Positions 35,723 through 44,098 of a DNA stretch of 64,000 bases are shown piece by piece (the stretch's first letter is position 1; each line of letters opens with the position of its first letter). Source of the DNA: an uncultured Bacteroidota bacterium (lineage in GTDB: Bacteria; Bacteroidota; Bacteroidia; Flavobacteriales; TMED113); assembly GCA_902520385.1 (NCBI GenBank), contig CABYOB010000001.1:21234-85233 (forward strand), given 5' to 3'. A model generated the notes under the pieces. That model made no database searches. It saw only the letters and a program-made list of their open reading frames with translations, and was not told where the DNA came from. A program made the position numbers and the translations under genes.

Positions 35723-38170
35723 TTAAAATTGTTGACCAATTATAAAATGAGTTTGCCAACCACTTTTTATTGTTGAATTATTTAAGTTATCAAATCCATG
35801 TGCAAAATCTAGACCTAATAAACCAAACATAGGCATAAATATTCTAATTCCTAATCCAGCGGATCTTTTTAATTCAAAAGGATTGTAGTTATTATAATTT
35901 GACCATGAATTTCCGGCTTCTGTAAATAAAAGAGCATAAATTGTTGAGTTTGGATTTAATGAAACAGGATATCTTAATTCTATATTATATTTATTATATA
36001 GAGCGTCTCCTGAATCTGAACTTAATGACCCGTTTGGATATCCTCTAAGTGCAATAATTTCTCGGCCGTCTATAGAATATCCACTAAGACCATCACCTCC
36101 AACAAAAAATCTTTCAAAAGGAGGGAGTCCAACAGTTTTATTATATGTGCCCAAAAAACCTAATTCAAAATGAGTTCTAATAACTAAATCACCAAATATA
36201 CTATTGTACCAGGTTCCATCAAATTTAAATTTATTATACTCCAAGAAACGGTATCTTTCTTGATCATCTGTTAGGTTCTCATAGTAGTTTTTTTCTTTAA
36301 ATAAAGAATAAGGCGGTGTTAACTCAAAATATATTGAAAATTTAGAGCCATTTCTAGGATATATAGGATTAAAAATAGAGTTTCTTGAAAAAGTTGTGGC
36401 GTAATTTATATTATTAGAAAAGCCGTCACTAAAATCAAATAAACTGGTTTGATAATCTTCTAAATTATATCTTTGAAAATTTAATGAGTGGGATATTGTA
36501 AAATAGTCATCTGGCCAATTGAGTCTTTTTCCAAAACCAATACTCAAGCCAGAAATATCCATCTTAGAACCCTCAGTAAATGATTGAATTGTTTTCCATA
36601 ATGAGACAGAAAAACTGTTAGGTTTTGCACCTCCCATCCACGGTTCTTCGAAAGACAAGCTATAGTTTTGATAGTATGTTCCATTTGAGGCGGCGCGTAA
36701 TCTAATTTTTTGTCCATCTCCATGAGGCATGGGGCTCCAGCTTTCTTTTTTAAAAAAGTTTTTAGTAGAGAAATTGTTAAAAACTACAGAGAATGCTCCA
36801 ACAACCATTCCATTTCCCCAACCCCCTTGAAGCTCTAATTGGTCCGACGATTTTGATTCTACACTGTATTCTATGTCAACTGTACCCGTTTCTGGATCGG
36901 GTATAGGGTTAACACCAAGTGACTCAGGATTAAAATAGCCTAAGCGATTAAATTCTTCTTGAGTTCTAATAATATCAGACCTTTTAAACATTGAACCAGG
37001 TAAAGATCTAACTTCTCTCATAATAACGTGGTCTTTAACCTTAGTGTTTCCGGTTACAGAAACGTTATTTACAACAGCTCTTTTTCCTTCACTAAGTCTA
37101 ATTTCTAAATTAATTTTTTGATCTTCTATCCCTGTTTCAATTGGATTTGCTTGAAAAAAAAGATATCCATCGTCCATATATAAAGAGCTTATATCATTTC
37201 CATTTCTACTCATGTATAATCTTTCTTCTAATAATTTTTGATCAAAAATTTCACCGGATTTAACGGACAATAATTCATTTAATTTTTCAGAGTTATATTT
37301 AGAGTTTCCGATCCAATTTATGTCACCAAAAAAATATTTCTCACCCTCTAAAATGTTGATGGTTAATTCTAATTCATTCTTTTCGTTAATTATAATTGAA
37401 TGATTAGTTATTTGCGCGTCTCTAAATCCGTTTTCTCTGTATAAAGAAATTAGATTTTGTAAATCTTCTTCCAAATCACTTTCAATATACTTTGATGAAC
37501 TAAATATATTTTTTATTCCCTTTTCCTTAGTGTTTTTTAATTGTCTTTTTAACTTTCCATTTTTAAATGAACTTTTGTCAGATTTGAAAATGATTTCTTT
37601 AATTTTCATTCGTTCATTTTTCTTAACATCAATTATCAATGTTGATTTATTTAGGTTTTTATTATAGTTTTCAATGACATCGCAATTCACATTAAAAAAC
37701 CCTTTTTCACGAAAATATTTAATTATGTGATTTTTTATTTTCTTCTTGATTTGTTCGCTAACAGAGTTTCCTCTCACTAAATTTATTTCATCTCGAAGCT
37801 TGTCAATTTCAGATTTTTTAAGACCCTTAAATTGAAATTTTTCTAGTTTAGGGAGCTGATTGAGATAAATTTCAAGAAAAATTATATTTCCTTCAATTTT
37901 AGTTTGAAATATTTGTATATCTGAAAACAATTTTTGTTTCCATAAAGTTTGAATAGCATTAGGTATTTCTTCTCCAGGCACAAAGATATTATCTCCAACT
38001 TTAAGATTGATTAAGGATAGAATGTTGTTACTTTCTACTGTTGAATTACCAGAAAAAATAATACCACCGATCATATATTGAGAATTCATGTCATTGTTAG
38101 ATTGACTCAATGAAATAGAATGAATTCCTAATATTAATATAACTAGGATCTTAAAATAATTTTTTCTCAT
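35723..38170 (-). CDS. bamA: Outer-membrane assembly factor BamA
   Basis: Core of the machine that inserts beta-barrel proteins into the outer membrane. With the start at ATG 38170 the 815-residue protein opens with a signal peptide (RKNYFKILVILILGIHSISLSQ). Five POTRA-like domains follow to about residue 430 (for example IIFSGNSTVESNNILSLINL and VNNVSVTGNTKVKDHVIMRE, each a typical strand-helix start). The C-terminal barrel includes the conserved GxGIRIFMPMFGLLGLDFAHG region and an aromatic-ended last strand. ATG 38188 would overlap uppS and put six charged residues before the signal. It follows uppS by 1 bp. Confidence 0.94.
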   Translation of the reverse strand: MRKNYFKILVILILGIHSISLSQSNNDMNSQYMIGGIIFSGNSTVESNNILSLINLKVGDNIFVPGEEIPNAIQTLWKQKLFSDIQIFQTKIEGNIIFLEIYLNQLPKLEKFQFKGLKKSEIDKLRDEINLVRGNSVSEQIKKKIKNHIIKYFREKGFFNVNCDVIENYNKNLNKSTLIIDVKKNERMKIKEIIFKSDKSSFKNGKLKRQLKNTKEKGIKNIFSSSKYIESDLEEDLQNLISLYRENGFRDAQITNHSIIINEKNELELTINILEGEKYFFGDINWIGNSKYNSEKLNELLSVKSGEIFDQKLLEERLYMSRNGNDISSLYMDDGYLFFQANPIETGIEDQKINLEIRLSEGKRAVVNNVSVTGNTKVKDHVIMREVRSLPGSMFKRSDIIRTQEEFNRLGYFNPESLGVNPIPDPETGTVDIEYSVESKSSDQLELQGGWGNGMVVGAFSVVFNNFSTKNFFKKESWSPMPHGDGQKIRLRAASNGTYYQNYSLSFEEPWMGGAKPNSFSVSLWKTIQSFTEGSKMDISGLSIGFGKRLNWPDDYFTISHSLNFQRYNLEDYQTSLFDFSDGFSNNINYATTFSRNSIFNPIYPRNGSKFSIYFELTPPYSLFKEKNYYENLTDDQERYRFLEYNKFKFDGTWYNSIFGDLVIRTHFELGFLGTYNKTVGLPPFERFFVGGDGLSGYSIDGREIIALRGYPNGSLSSDSGDALYNKYNIELRYPVSLNPNSTIYALLFTEAGNSWSNYNNYNPFELKRSAGLGIRIFMPMFGLLGLDFAHGFDNLNNSTIKSGWQTHFIIGQQF

Positions 38171-38171
38171 T

Positions 38172-38900
38172 TCAATTAACTTTTCCAAATCTTCTTTCTC
38201 TTTTTTGATATTCTAAAATAGCTTGATAAAAATCATTTTTTCCAAACTCTGGCCAATTAGTTTCACAAAAATATAATTCTGCATAAGCTAATTGCCATAA
38301 TAGAAAGTTACTTATTCTTTTTTCACCACCTGTTCTGATTAAAAGATCAGGATAAGGTAAATTATTTGTACAAAGGTAATTATTTACCAATTTTTCATTT
38401 ATATTTTTGGCATTAAATTTCTTTTGATCAAATTCGCTAACAATTTTTTTTATTGCATTAGAAATCTCCCATCTAGCACTATAACTTAATGCAATGGTTA
38501 ACGTTAATTTTTTATTTTTATTTGTCAATTGTTTAACTTTTTCAATAGCAAGTTTAGAATCTAAAGGTAAGTCATTTAAATCTCCAATAGTATTTAATTT
38601 TACATCATTTTCCATTAATGTCTTTTTATATTTTATTACAGAGCTTGCTAATAACTTCATAATCATTTTGACCTCATAATTTGGTCTTTCCCAATTTTCT
38701 TTTGAAAAGGCAAATAATGTTAGGTATTTAATTTCCAATTTTATAGATTCTTCTATTATTTTTTTAACAGTCTCTATTCCTTTCTGATGGCCAAAAGTTC
38801 GTTTTTTTCCTAATATTTTAGCCCAACGGCCATTACCATCCATAATTATACTTACGTGGTTAGGCAATTTTTTAGAATCAATTTCAGAAAACAAAGTCAT
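38172..38900 (-). CDS. uppS: Undecaprenyl diphosphate synthase (isoprenyl transferase)
   Basis: cis-Prenyltransferase that makes the C55 carrier for peptidoglycan and polysaccharides. The 242 residues show HVSIIMDGNGRWA with catalytic Asp21, FGHQKG, LTLFAFSKENWERP, LTIALSYSARWEI and PDLLIRTGGEKRISNFLLWQ, all standard. It sits between DUF6089 (1 shared base) and bamA. Confidence 0.96.
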   Translation of the reverse strand: MTLFSEIDSKKLPNHVSIIMDGNGRWAKILGKKRTFGHQKGIETVKKIIEESIKLEIKYLTLFAFSKENWERPNYEVKMIMKLLASSVIKYKKTLMENDVKLNTIGDLNDLPLDSKLAIEKVKQLTNKNKKLTLTIALSYSARWEISNAIKKIVSEFDQKKFNAKNINEKLVNNYLCTNNLPYPDLLIRTGGEKRISNFLLWQLAYAELYFCETNWPEFGKNDFYQAILEYQKRERRFGKVN

Positions 38901-39727
38901 TAATAATTAATCTGTGAACAGAAGGATTTTTTAGGAATTTTATAAACAAAACTAACACCAAAAAAACCAAATTTATCCATATTTTCTGAATTACCTCGTT
39001 GACTTCCTTCTTCAAATCCAGAATAAGATTTGTCAGCTAAGTTTTGAGCTTGTTCGCTTAATAAATTAGGGTTTATATAATCTAAGCTCACATCATCTAT
39101 ATAATCAGTTTTTGTTAGTGTCCAAGACCAAGCAATATTTAGTGCTAAAAAATCATTTAAATTTAATTTATAACCAATCCCTATAGGTATGCCAATAGCA
39201 AATAGTTTATATTTTTCTCTTTCTGGATATAAAAAACTACCCTGACCTTCTGTGCCTAAAGGTTGTAACTCTACCCAGGTTCCGTTATAATAACCTTTTG
39301 GATTAAATTTAAATCCACTAATTCCAGTAAACACATATAAAGATTTATTAAATTTTTCAGATCCAATTTTATAAGGAGAGAAATTAAATTCAAAATTACT
39401 AGACATCTCTGTAATATTTGATTGAAAATCCAAATTTCTTTGAGTAATAAATAAATCTTCTGAATTACTGTCAAATGAACTAATTTCACCTCTTTTCAAA
39501 CTAAAATTAACTGCAATTCTAGAATTCAAATTTTTTCTAAAATTTAAGCCTATTGCAGCTTTTGCGTTAATAAATAATTTATCTGTATTACCAAAATTTA
39601 AAGAATTGTAGCCAACATCTCCATGAAAAAAAGATGTTCCCATAAAAAGGCCTAGTTCAGTTTGTGAAAATGCAAAAGAACCAATAAATAAATAAAAAAA
39701 CAGTATTATTTTTTTAAACACATGCAT
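38900..39727 (-). CDS. DUF6089-type outer-membrane beta-barrel protein
   Basis: A secreted protein of 275 residues with a clear signal peptide (HVFKKIILFFYLFIGSFAFSQ) when started at ATG 39727; ATG 39757 is possible but adds ten hydrophobic residues before it. The mature part begins TELGLFMGTSFFHGDVGYN and continues as alternating strands, including a GIPIGIGYKLNLNDFLALNI hairpin, fitting a small barrel. It occupies the position directly upstream of uppS-bamA where DUF6089 proteins are found in many Bacteroidota. Function unknown. Confidence 0.78.
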   Translation of the reverse strand: MHVFKKIILFFYLFIGSFAFSQTELGLFMGTSFFHGDVGYNSLNFGNTDKLFINAKAAIGLNFRKNLNSRIAVNFSLKRGEISSFDSNSEDLFITQRNLDFQSNITEMSSNFEFNFSPYKIGSEKFNKSLYVFTGISGFKFNPKGYYNGTWVELQPLGTEGQGSFLYPEREKYKLFAIGIPIGIGYKLNLNDFLALNIAWSWTLTKTDYIDDVSLDYINPNLLSEQAQNLADKSYSGFEEGSQRGNSENMDKFGFFGVSFVYKIPKKSFCSQINY

Positions 39728-39777
39728 ACTAATCAATATATATTTTACAATATACATAATTGTTAAATATAAGGCTT

Positions 39778-40662
39778 TTATTCATTATTTCTTTTATCTA
39801 AACCCCAGAGTAGTTTATTACGTAATGTATCGAAGTAATTATTTTTTTTAGTTATTATAAAATTAATTTTAAATTTTTCTTTTTGAATACACACAATGTG
39901 TTTGTTTGTTATTTTTTCTGTTTGACCATCAATAGACAGGTTAAATGATTTAAATCTTTGGTCTAGATGAATTTGAATGGAATTTTTATCAGATAAAATT
40001 AAAGGTCGAACATTTAAATTATGTGAAGAAATTGGTGTAATAATGAAATTATTTGAATCGGGCATAACTATAGGCCCTCCGCAACTTAATGAATGAGCCG
40101 TTGAGCCTGTTGGAGTAGATACAATTAGACCATCTCCCCAGTATGTATTTAAAAAATTATTATTTACATAAGTATTAATACTAATCATAGAAAGATGGTT
40201 TTTTTCAGAAATTGAAACTTCATTTAAAGCAAATTGGAATAATTTCTTTTTTAATTTAGGTTTTGTAGAAACTTGAATCAAACTTCTAGCACTAATTTGA
40301 AATTTTTTATTATATAAATCAGAAATTAAGTCAGAAATATTTTGTTTTGGGATATTTGCTAAAAACCCCAGTCTTCCTGTATTAATACCAGTAATCGGAA
40401 TATTTAGTTTCCCAATTAAATGTGCTGCTTTTAACATTGTTCCATCACCTCCAAAACAAATTAAAAAATCAATATTATTTGTTTTAGATATTTTTTTTAA
40501 AACTGTAGTTTGTTTTGGGAAACTGATGTATTTTTCAATCTTTTTATATACTTTTTCTAAAACAAATAATTTAGAATTATATTTTAATATTTCCTCAATA
40601 CATGTTTTAATATAATTAGAAGAGTCAGTAGTGATTTGTTGTGTATATAAAATAATCCTCAT
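39778..40662 (-). CDS. nadK: NAD kinase
   Basis: Phosphorylates NAD to NADP. The 294 residues have the diagnostic GGDGT motif (residues 71-75), GINTGRLGFLANI, the NE/D motif in FALNEVSIS, and STPTGSTAHSLSCGGPIVMP followed by ISSHNLNVRPLIL. It lies between the CBS protein (5 bp) and DUF6089 in the same direction, an arrangement I recall from related genomes. Confidence 0.95.
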   Translation of the reverse strand: MRIILYTQQITTDSSNYIKTCIEEILKYNSKLFVLEKVYKKIEKYISFPKQTTVLKKISKTNNIDFLICFGGDGTMLKAAHLIGKLNIPITGINTGRLGFLANIPKQNISDLISDLYNKKFQISARSLIQVSTKPKLKKKLFQFALNEVSISEKNHLSMISINTYVNNNFLNTYWGDGLIVSTPTGSTAHSLSCGGPIVMPDSNNFIITPISSHNLNVRPLILSDKNSIQIHLDQRFKSFNLSIDGQTEKITNKHIVCIQKEKFKINFIITKKNNYFDTLRNKLLWGLDKRNNE

Positions 40663-40667
40663 TTTGT

Positions 40668-41321
40668 TTAGGTATTTAAGTATCTTAAAAATGAATCAAA
40701 TCTATTATCTAATTTTTCAAATAAAGCCGTATCGTATGTTTCCGTAACATTCCATTTGAATCTTCTCAGGGACTTAATAATTCTAGTAAGATTTTTTTGA
40801 TTTACAATTATATCAACATGAATATTTTTGGAATTTGGATTTATTTGTACAAATGAGCTCATTACTTTGCCTTCATTTTGCTCAATCAATCTACTAATTT
40901 CGGACAATGAGTAATCTTCTATCGTGCACTCAATAGTTAAAATTCCTATTTCTGTAAGTTGGTATGGGTGGCCAATTTTATATATAATATCAGCCATGGT
41001 TATATATCCATAATATTTATTTTCCTCAAATATTGGAATAATAGAAACTTTGTGTTCACTAAAAGTTTTTATAGCAATACAGATGTGATTATTTATACTT
41101 AAAGATATTTTTTTTGTTTGAGAAATTATTGTGTTTAGTTCTTTTGTTAAATCTTCCATTTCTAAAATAGATTCTTGATCAACAATTCCCTTAAATTCTG
41201 TTTCAGAAAGAATAATTAAATGTGATGTTTTATATTCTTCCATTATCAAAAGAGCCATATTGCCGGTTGTATTTTGAGTGATGGTGGGGATGTCAGTTCT
41301 TAATAATTCTTTTACTTTCAT
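40668..41321 (-). CDS. CBS-pair protein with C-terminal ACT-like domain
   Basis: A 217-residue cytosolic protein. Two CBS motifs occupy residues 1-130 (DIPTITQNTTGNMALLIMEEY and SEHKVSIIPIFEENKYYGYITMADIIYKIG). The remaining part (GILTIECTIEDYSLSEISRLIEQNEGKV, quoted in pieces) resembles an ACT-type ligand-binding fold, as in AcuB-like proteins. It probably senses an adenine nucleotide or another small ligand. It is the first gene of the nine-gene run, with a TAAGTTTG box 17 bp before its start, directly upstream of nadK. Confidence 0.78.
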   Translation of the reverse strand: MKVKELLRTDIPTITQNTTGNMALLIMEEYKTSHLIILSETEFKGIVDQESILEMEDLTKELNTIISQTKKISLSINNHICIAIKTFSEHKVSIIPIFEENKYYGYITMADIIYKIGHPYQLTEIGILTIECTIEDYSLSEISRLIEQNEGKVMSSFVQINPNSKNIHVDIIVNQKNLTRIIKSLRRFKWNVTETYDTALFEKLDNRFDSFLRYLNT

Positions 41322-41338
41322 TTATGAATTTTATAAAA

Positions 41339-41346
41339 CAAACTTA
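41339..41346 (-). promoter_or_regulatory. Candidate -7 promoter box for the CBS-nadK-bamA-nfu run
   Basis: Minus-strand TAAGTTTG is an exact TAnnTTTG match ending 17 bp before the CBS gene start. A TTTA lies about 18-21 bp further upstream, close to the -33 TTTG position. This could drive all nine genes down to the terminator at 33.2 kb. Confidence 0.45.
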
Positions 41347-41372
41347 CTATTTTTATGATAAAATAAATTTTT

Positions 41373-42086
41373 ATGACAAGATTAAGTGTTAATATTAATA
41401 AGGCAGCAACTTTAAGAAATGCCAGAGGAGGTAATAACCCAAATGTAATTCAATTTGCAAAAGATTGTGAAAGATTTGGTGCTGAAGGTATAACAGTACA
41501 CCCCAGACCTGATGAAAGACATATAAGAAAAAAAGATTTATTCTTATTAAAAAATGTTATAAATACTGAATTTAATATAGAAGGCTTTCCCTCAAAAGAT
41601 TTTGTGGAGATGGTTTTAAAAGTTAAACCTAATCAGGTCACATTAGTACCAGACCCGCCGGATGCGTTAACATCAAATTTTGGCTGGGATATAATTAAAA
41701 ATAGCACTTTTTTAAAAGAAATAATTTGTGAATTTCACGTGAAAGGTATTAGGACCTCAATCTTTATTGAGCCTATAAAAAAAATGATTCTAGCAGCAAA
41801 AGAAATAAACACAGATAGGGTAGAGTTATATACAGAAAGTTATGCAAATAAATTTTCTAAAAATAAAGAAAAAGCAATCAAACCATTTATAGAATCTGCT
41901 GAATTGGCTCACAGAATTGATTTGGAAATTAATGCAGGCCATGATTTGAATCTCCAAAATTTGAAATTTTTTGCATCAAATATTTATAAATTGAAAGAGG
42001 TTTCTATTGGCCATGCATTAATTTGTGATGCATTATATTTTGGATTGGAAAATACTATTCAAATGTATAAAAGAAACTTAGTATGA
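41373..42086 (+). CDS. pdxJ: Pyridoxine 5'-phosphate synthase
   Basis: Forms the pyridine ring of vitamin B6. The 237 residues contain LSVNINKAATLRNARGG, GAEGITVHPRPDERHI, NIEGFPS, VTLVPDPPD, the family's INAGHDLNLQNL and a GHALICDAL end. The short divergent gap to the CBS gene (51 bp) must hold both promoters. The stop overlaps the next gene by 4 bp (ATGA). Confidence 0.95.
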   Translation: MTRLSVNINKAATLRNARGGNNPNVIQFAKDCERFGAEGITVHPRPDERHIRKKDLFLLKNVINTEFNIEGFPSKDFVEMVLKVKPNQVTLVPDPPDALTSNFGWDIIKNSTFLKEIICEFHVKGIRTSIFIEPIKKMILAAKEINTDRVELYTESYANKFSKNKEKAIKPFIESAELAHRIDLEINAGHDLNLQNLKFFASNIYKLKEVSIGHALICDALYFGLENTIQMYKRNLV

Positions 42087-42844
42087 TTTTAAATTCTAAA
42101 ATACTAGGCTCAAATGATAAAGTATTAATTATTTTACATGGTTTGTTTGGTTCATTAGATAATTGGTTTAGTATAGCGAAAGAACTATCTATTTTTTATC
42201 AAGTACATATTTTAGATCAACGAAATCATGGAAAATCCTTTCATGATTTCAAGCATAATTATGATTCAATGAGTAATGATTTATATAATTATATAAATTA
42301 TCATAATATTAAAAAACCCTCTATTTTAGGTCATTCTATGGGGGGGAAGACCGCAATGGTATTTGCGTTTCAATATCCACAGTATTTAAGTAAATTGATT
42401 ATTATTGATATAGCTCCTAAAAGTTATATTAATGATTACGGCGCATTAACATCTGCATTGGTTTACATAGATAATGCAGAATTAAAATCTAGAAAAAAAG
42501 CACAACTCATTTTAGAAAACAAAAAAATAGATAATAAGACAATTCAATTTTTGTTGAAAAATTTATTTTGGAAGGATGGAAAATTAAATTTTCGTTTTAA
42601 TTTAAATGTAATTAAAAACTCTATTGAAGAGTTAATGAAATTCAAGTATCTAAATTTTTCTTGGGATGGTTTATGCTATTTTATAAAGGGGGGTAAATCA
42701 AATTACATTTTAGACTCAGACAACACATTAATAAAAAAATATTTTTTAAATTCTGAAATAATTAATATTGATGAAGCAAATCATTGGGTTCATTTTGATC
42801 AAAAAGAAAAATTTATTGATTCTATAAAAAGAGTTATGCTATAA
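42083..42844 (+). CDS. Alpha/beta hydrolase (YbfF/esterase-like)
   Basis: A 253-residue cytosolic hydrolase. HGLFGSLDNW forms the oxyanion loop region, LDQRNHGKS follows, nucleophile Ser85 lies in GHSMGG, an aspartate sits in the IIDIAP/late-strand area, and the likely catalytic histidine is in NHWVHFDQ near the end. This is the pattern of YbfF-type acyl esterases. Substrate is unknown. It overlaps pdxJ by 4 bp and precedes the DUF819 gene by 10 bp. Confidence 0.85.
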   Translation: MILNSKILGSNDKVLIILHGLFGSLDNWFSIAKELSIFYQVHILDQRNHGKSFHDFKHNYDSMSNDLYNYINYHNIKKPSILGHSMGGKTAMVFAFQYPQYLSKLIIIDIAPKSYINDYGALTSALVYIDNAELKSRKKAQLILENKKIDNKTIQFLLKNLFWKDGKLNFRFNLNVIKNSIEELMKFKYLNFSWDGLCYFIKGGKSNYILDSDNTLIKKYFLNSEIINIDEANHWVHFDQKEKFIDSIKRVML

Positions 42845-42854
42845 AATCACATAT

Positions 42855-44098
42855 ATGGAAATATCTACTTATTTTTTTAACACTGAAGCGCCTGTTTTAG
42901 GTGTTTTAATTATTATTCTTGCAGCGATTTTTTATGCTGAAAAAAGTACTAATAGTTTTTTAGTAAAATTTTTTAAGTATGTCCCGGGATTATTACTTTG
43001 TTATTTTATGCCTTCAATATTAAATAGCTTAGGTCTTGTTTCTCCTGATGTATCTAAAAATTTGTATTATGTTGCTTCTAGGTATTTATTACCAGCTAGT
43101 TTAGTTTTATTGACATTAAGTATTGATTTGAAAAGTATTATTAATCTTGGCCCTAAAGCCATCATCATGTTTCTTACGGGAACAGTTGGTATTTTAATAG
43201 GGGGTCCTATTAGCTTATTAATAGCATCATATTTTGGATTGGTTCCTATTAATCCCGAAGATTTATGGAGAGGGTTAACGACAGTAGCAGGAAGTTGGAT
43301 TGGGGGGGGGGGGCTAACCAAGCGGCAATGAAAGAAATGTTTAATGTAGATGATAAAATATTCAGCTCTATGATTACAGTTGATGTAATAGTTGCTAATG
43401 TATGGATGGGGTTTTTACTCTTTGGCGCTGGAATTAATCAACGTGTAGATAAATGGCTGAAAGCAGATTCTTCGGCTATAGAAGATTTGAAAAATAAATT
43501 AATAAACTACAAAAAGAAAAATCAACGAATTCCATCATTGTTAGATTTCATGATGATTATTGCTATTGGATTTGGTGTAACTGGTTTTGCACATTTCTTT
43601 TCTGATATAATAAGTCCTTATATTCAGAATAATTTTCCCTATTTAGAGAAATTTAGTTTAACTAGTAAATTTTTTTGGTTAATTGTTATAGCAACTACTG
43701 GTGGCTTGACTTTATCATTTACTAATTTTAGAAAATATGAAGGAGCTGGAGCATCTACAATAGGAAGTATTTTTTTATATGTTTTAGTTGCTACTATTGG
43801 GATGAAAATGGATGCATTGGCAATTTTAGATAATCCAGGATTATTTATATTAGGTTTTATATGGATGCTAATTCATGTTTTTTTATTATTGTTGATAGCT
43901 AAACTAATTAAAGCTCCATTCTTCTTTGTTGCTGTAGGAAGTCAAGCAAATGTTGGTGGCGCTGCCTCTGCACCGGTTGTCGCCTCTGCTTTTCATCCAT
44001 CACTAGCTCCTGTAGGAGTTCTTCTTGCCGTTTTAGGTTATGCTTTAGGAACCTATGCCGCGTGGTTTTGCGGTATATTAATGCAATTTGTTAGTTAA
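42855..44098 (+). pseudogene. DUF819 family membrane protein, reading frame broken at a 12-G run
   Basis: A multi-pass membrane protein of the DUF819 family, expected to be about 413 residues. The first frame (42855-43331) runs to GSWIGGGG and then reads LTKRQ-stop. The second frame, visible from about 43314, continues as NQAAMKEMFNV to the normal end at 44098. Family members read GSWIGGGANQAAM, which needs 10 G (or 13) where 12 are present at 43302-43313. The total length is two bases over a multiple of three. Both halves are otherwise intact, with about five helices each and no other damage. This is either a sequencing or assembly error in a homopolymer, or a phase-variable gene in its off state. 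Transport function is suspected but not established. Confidence 0.85.
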
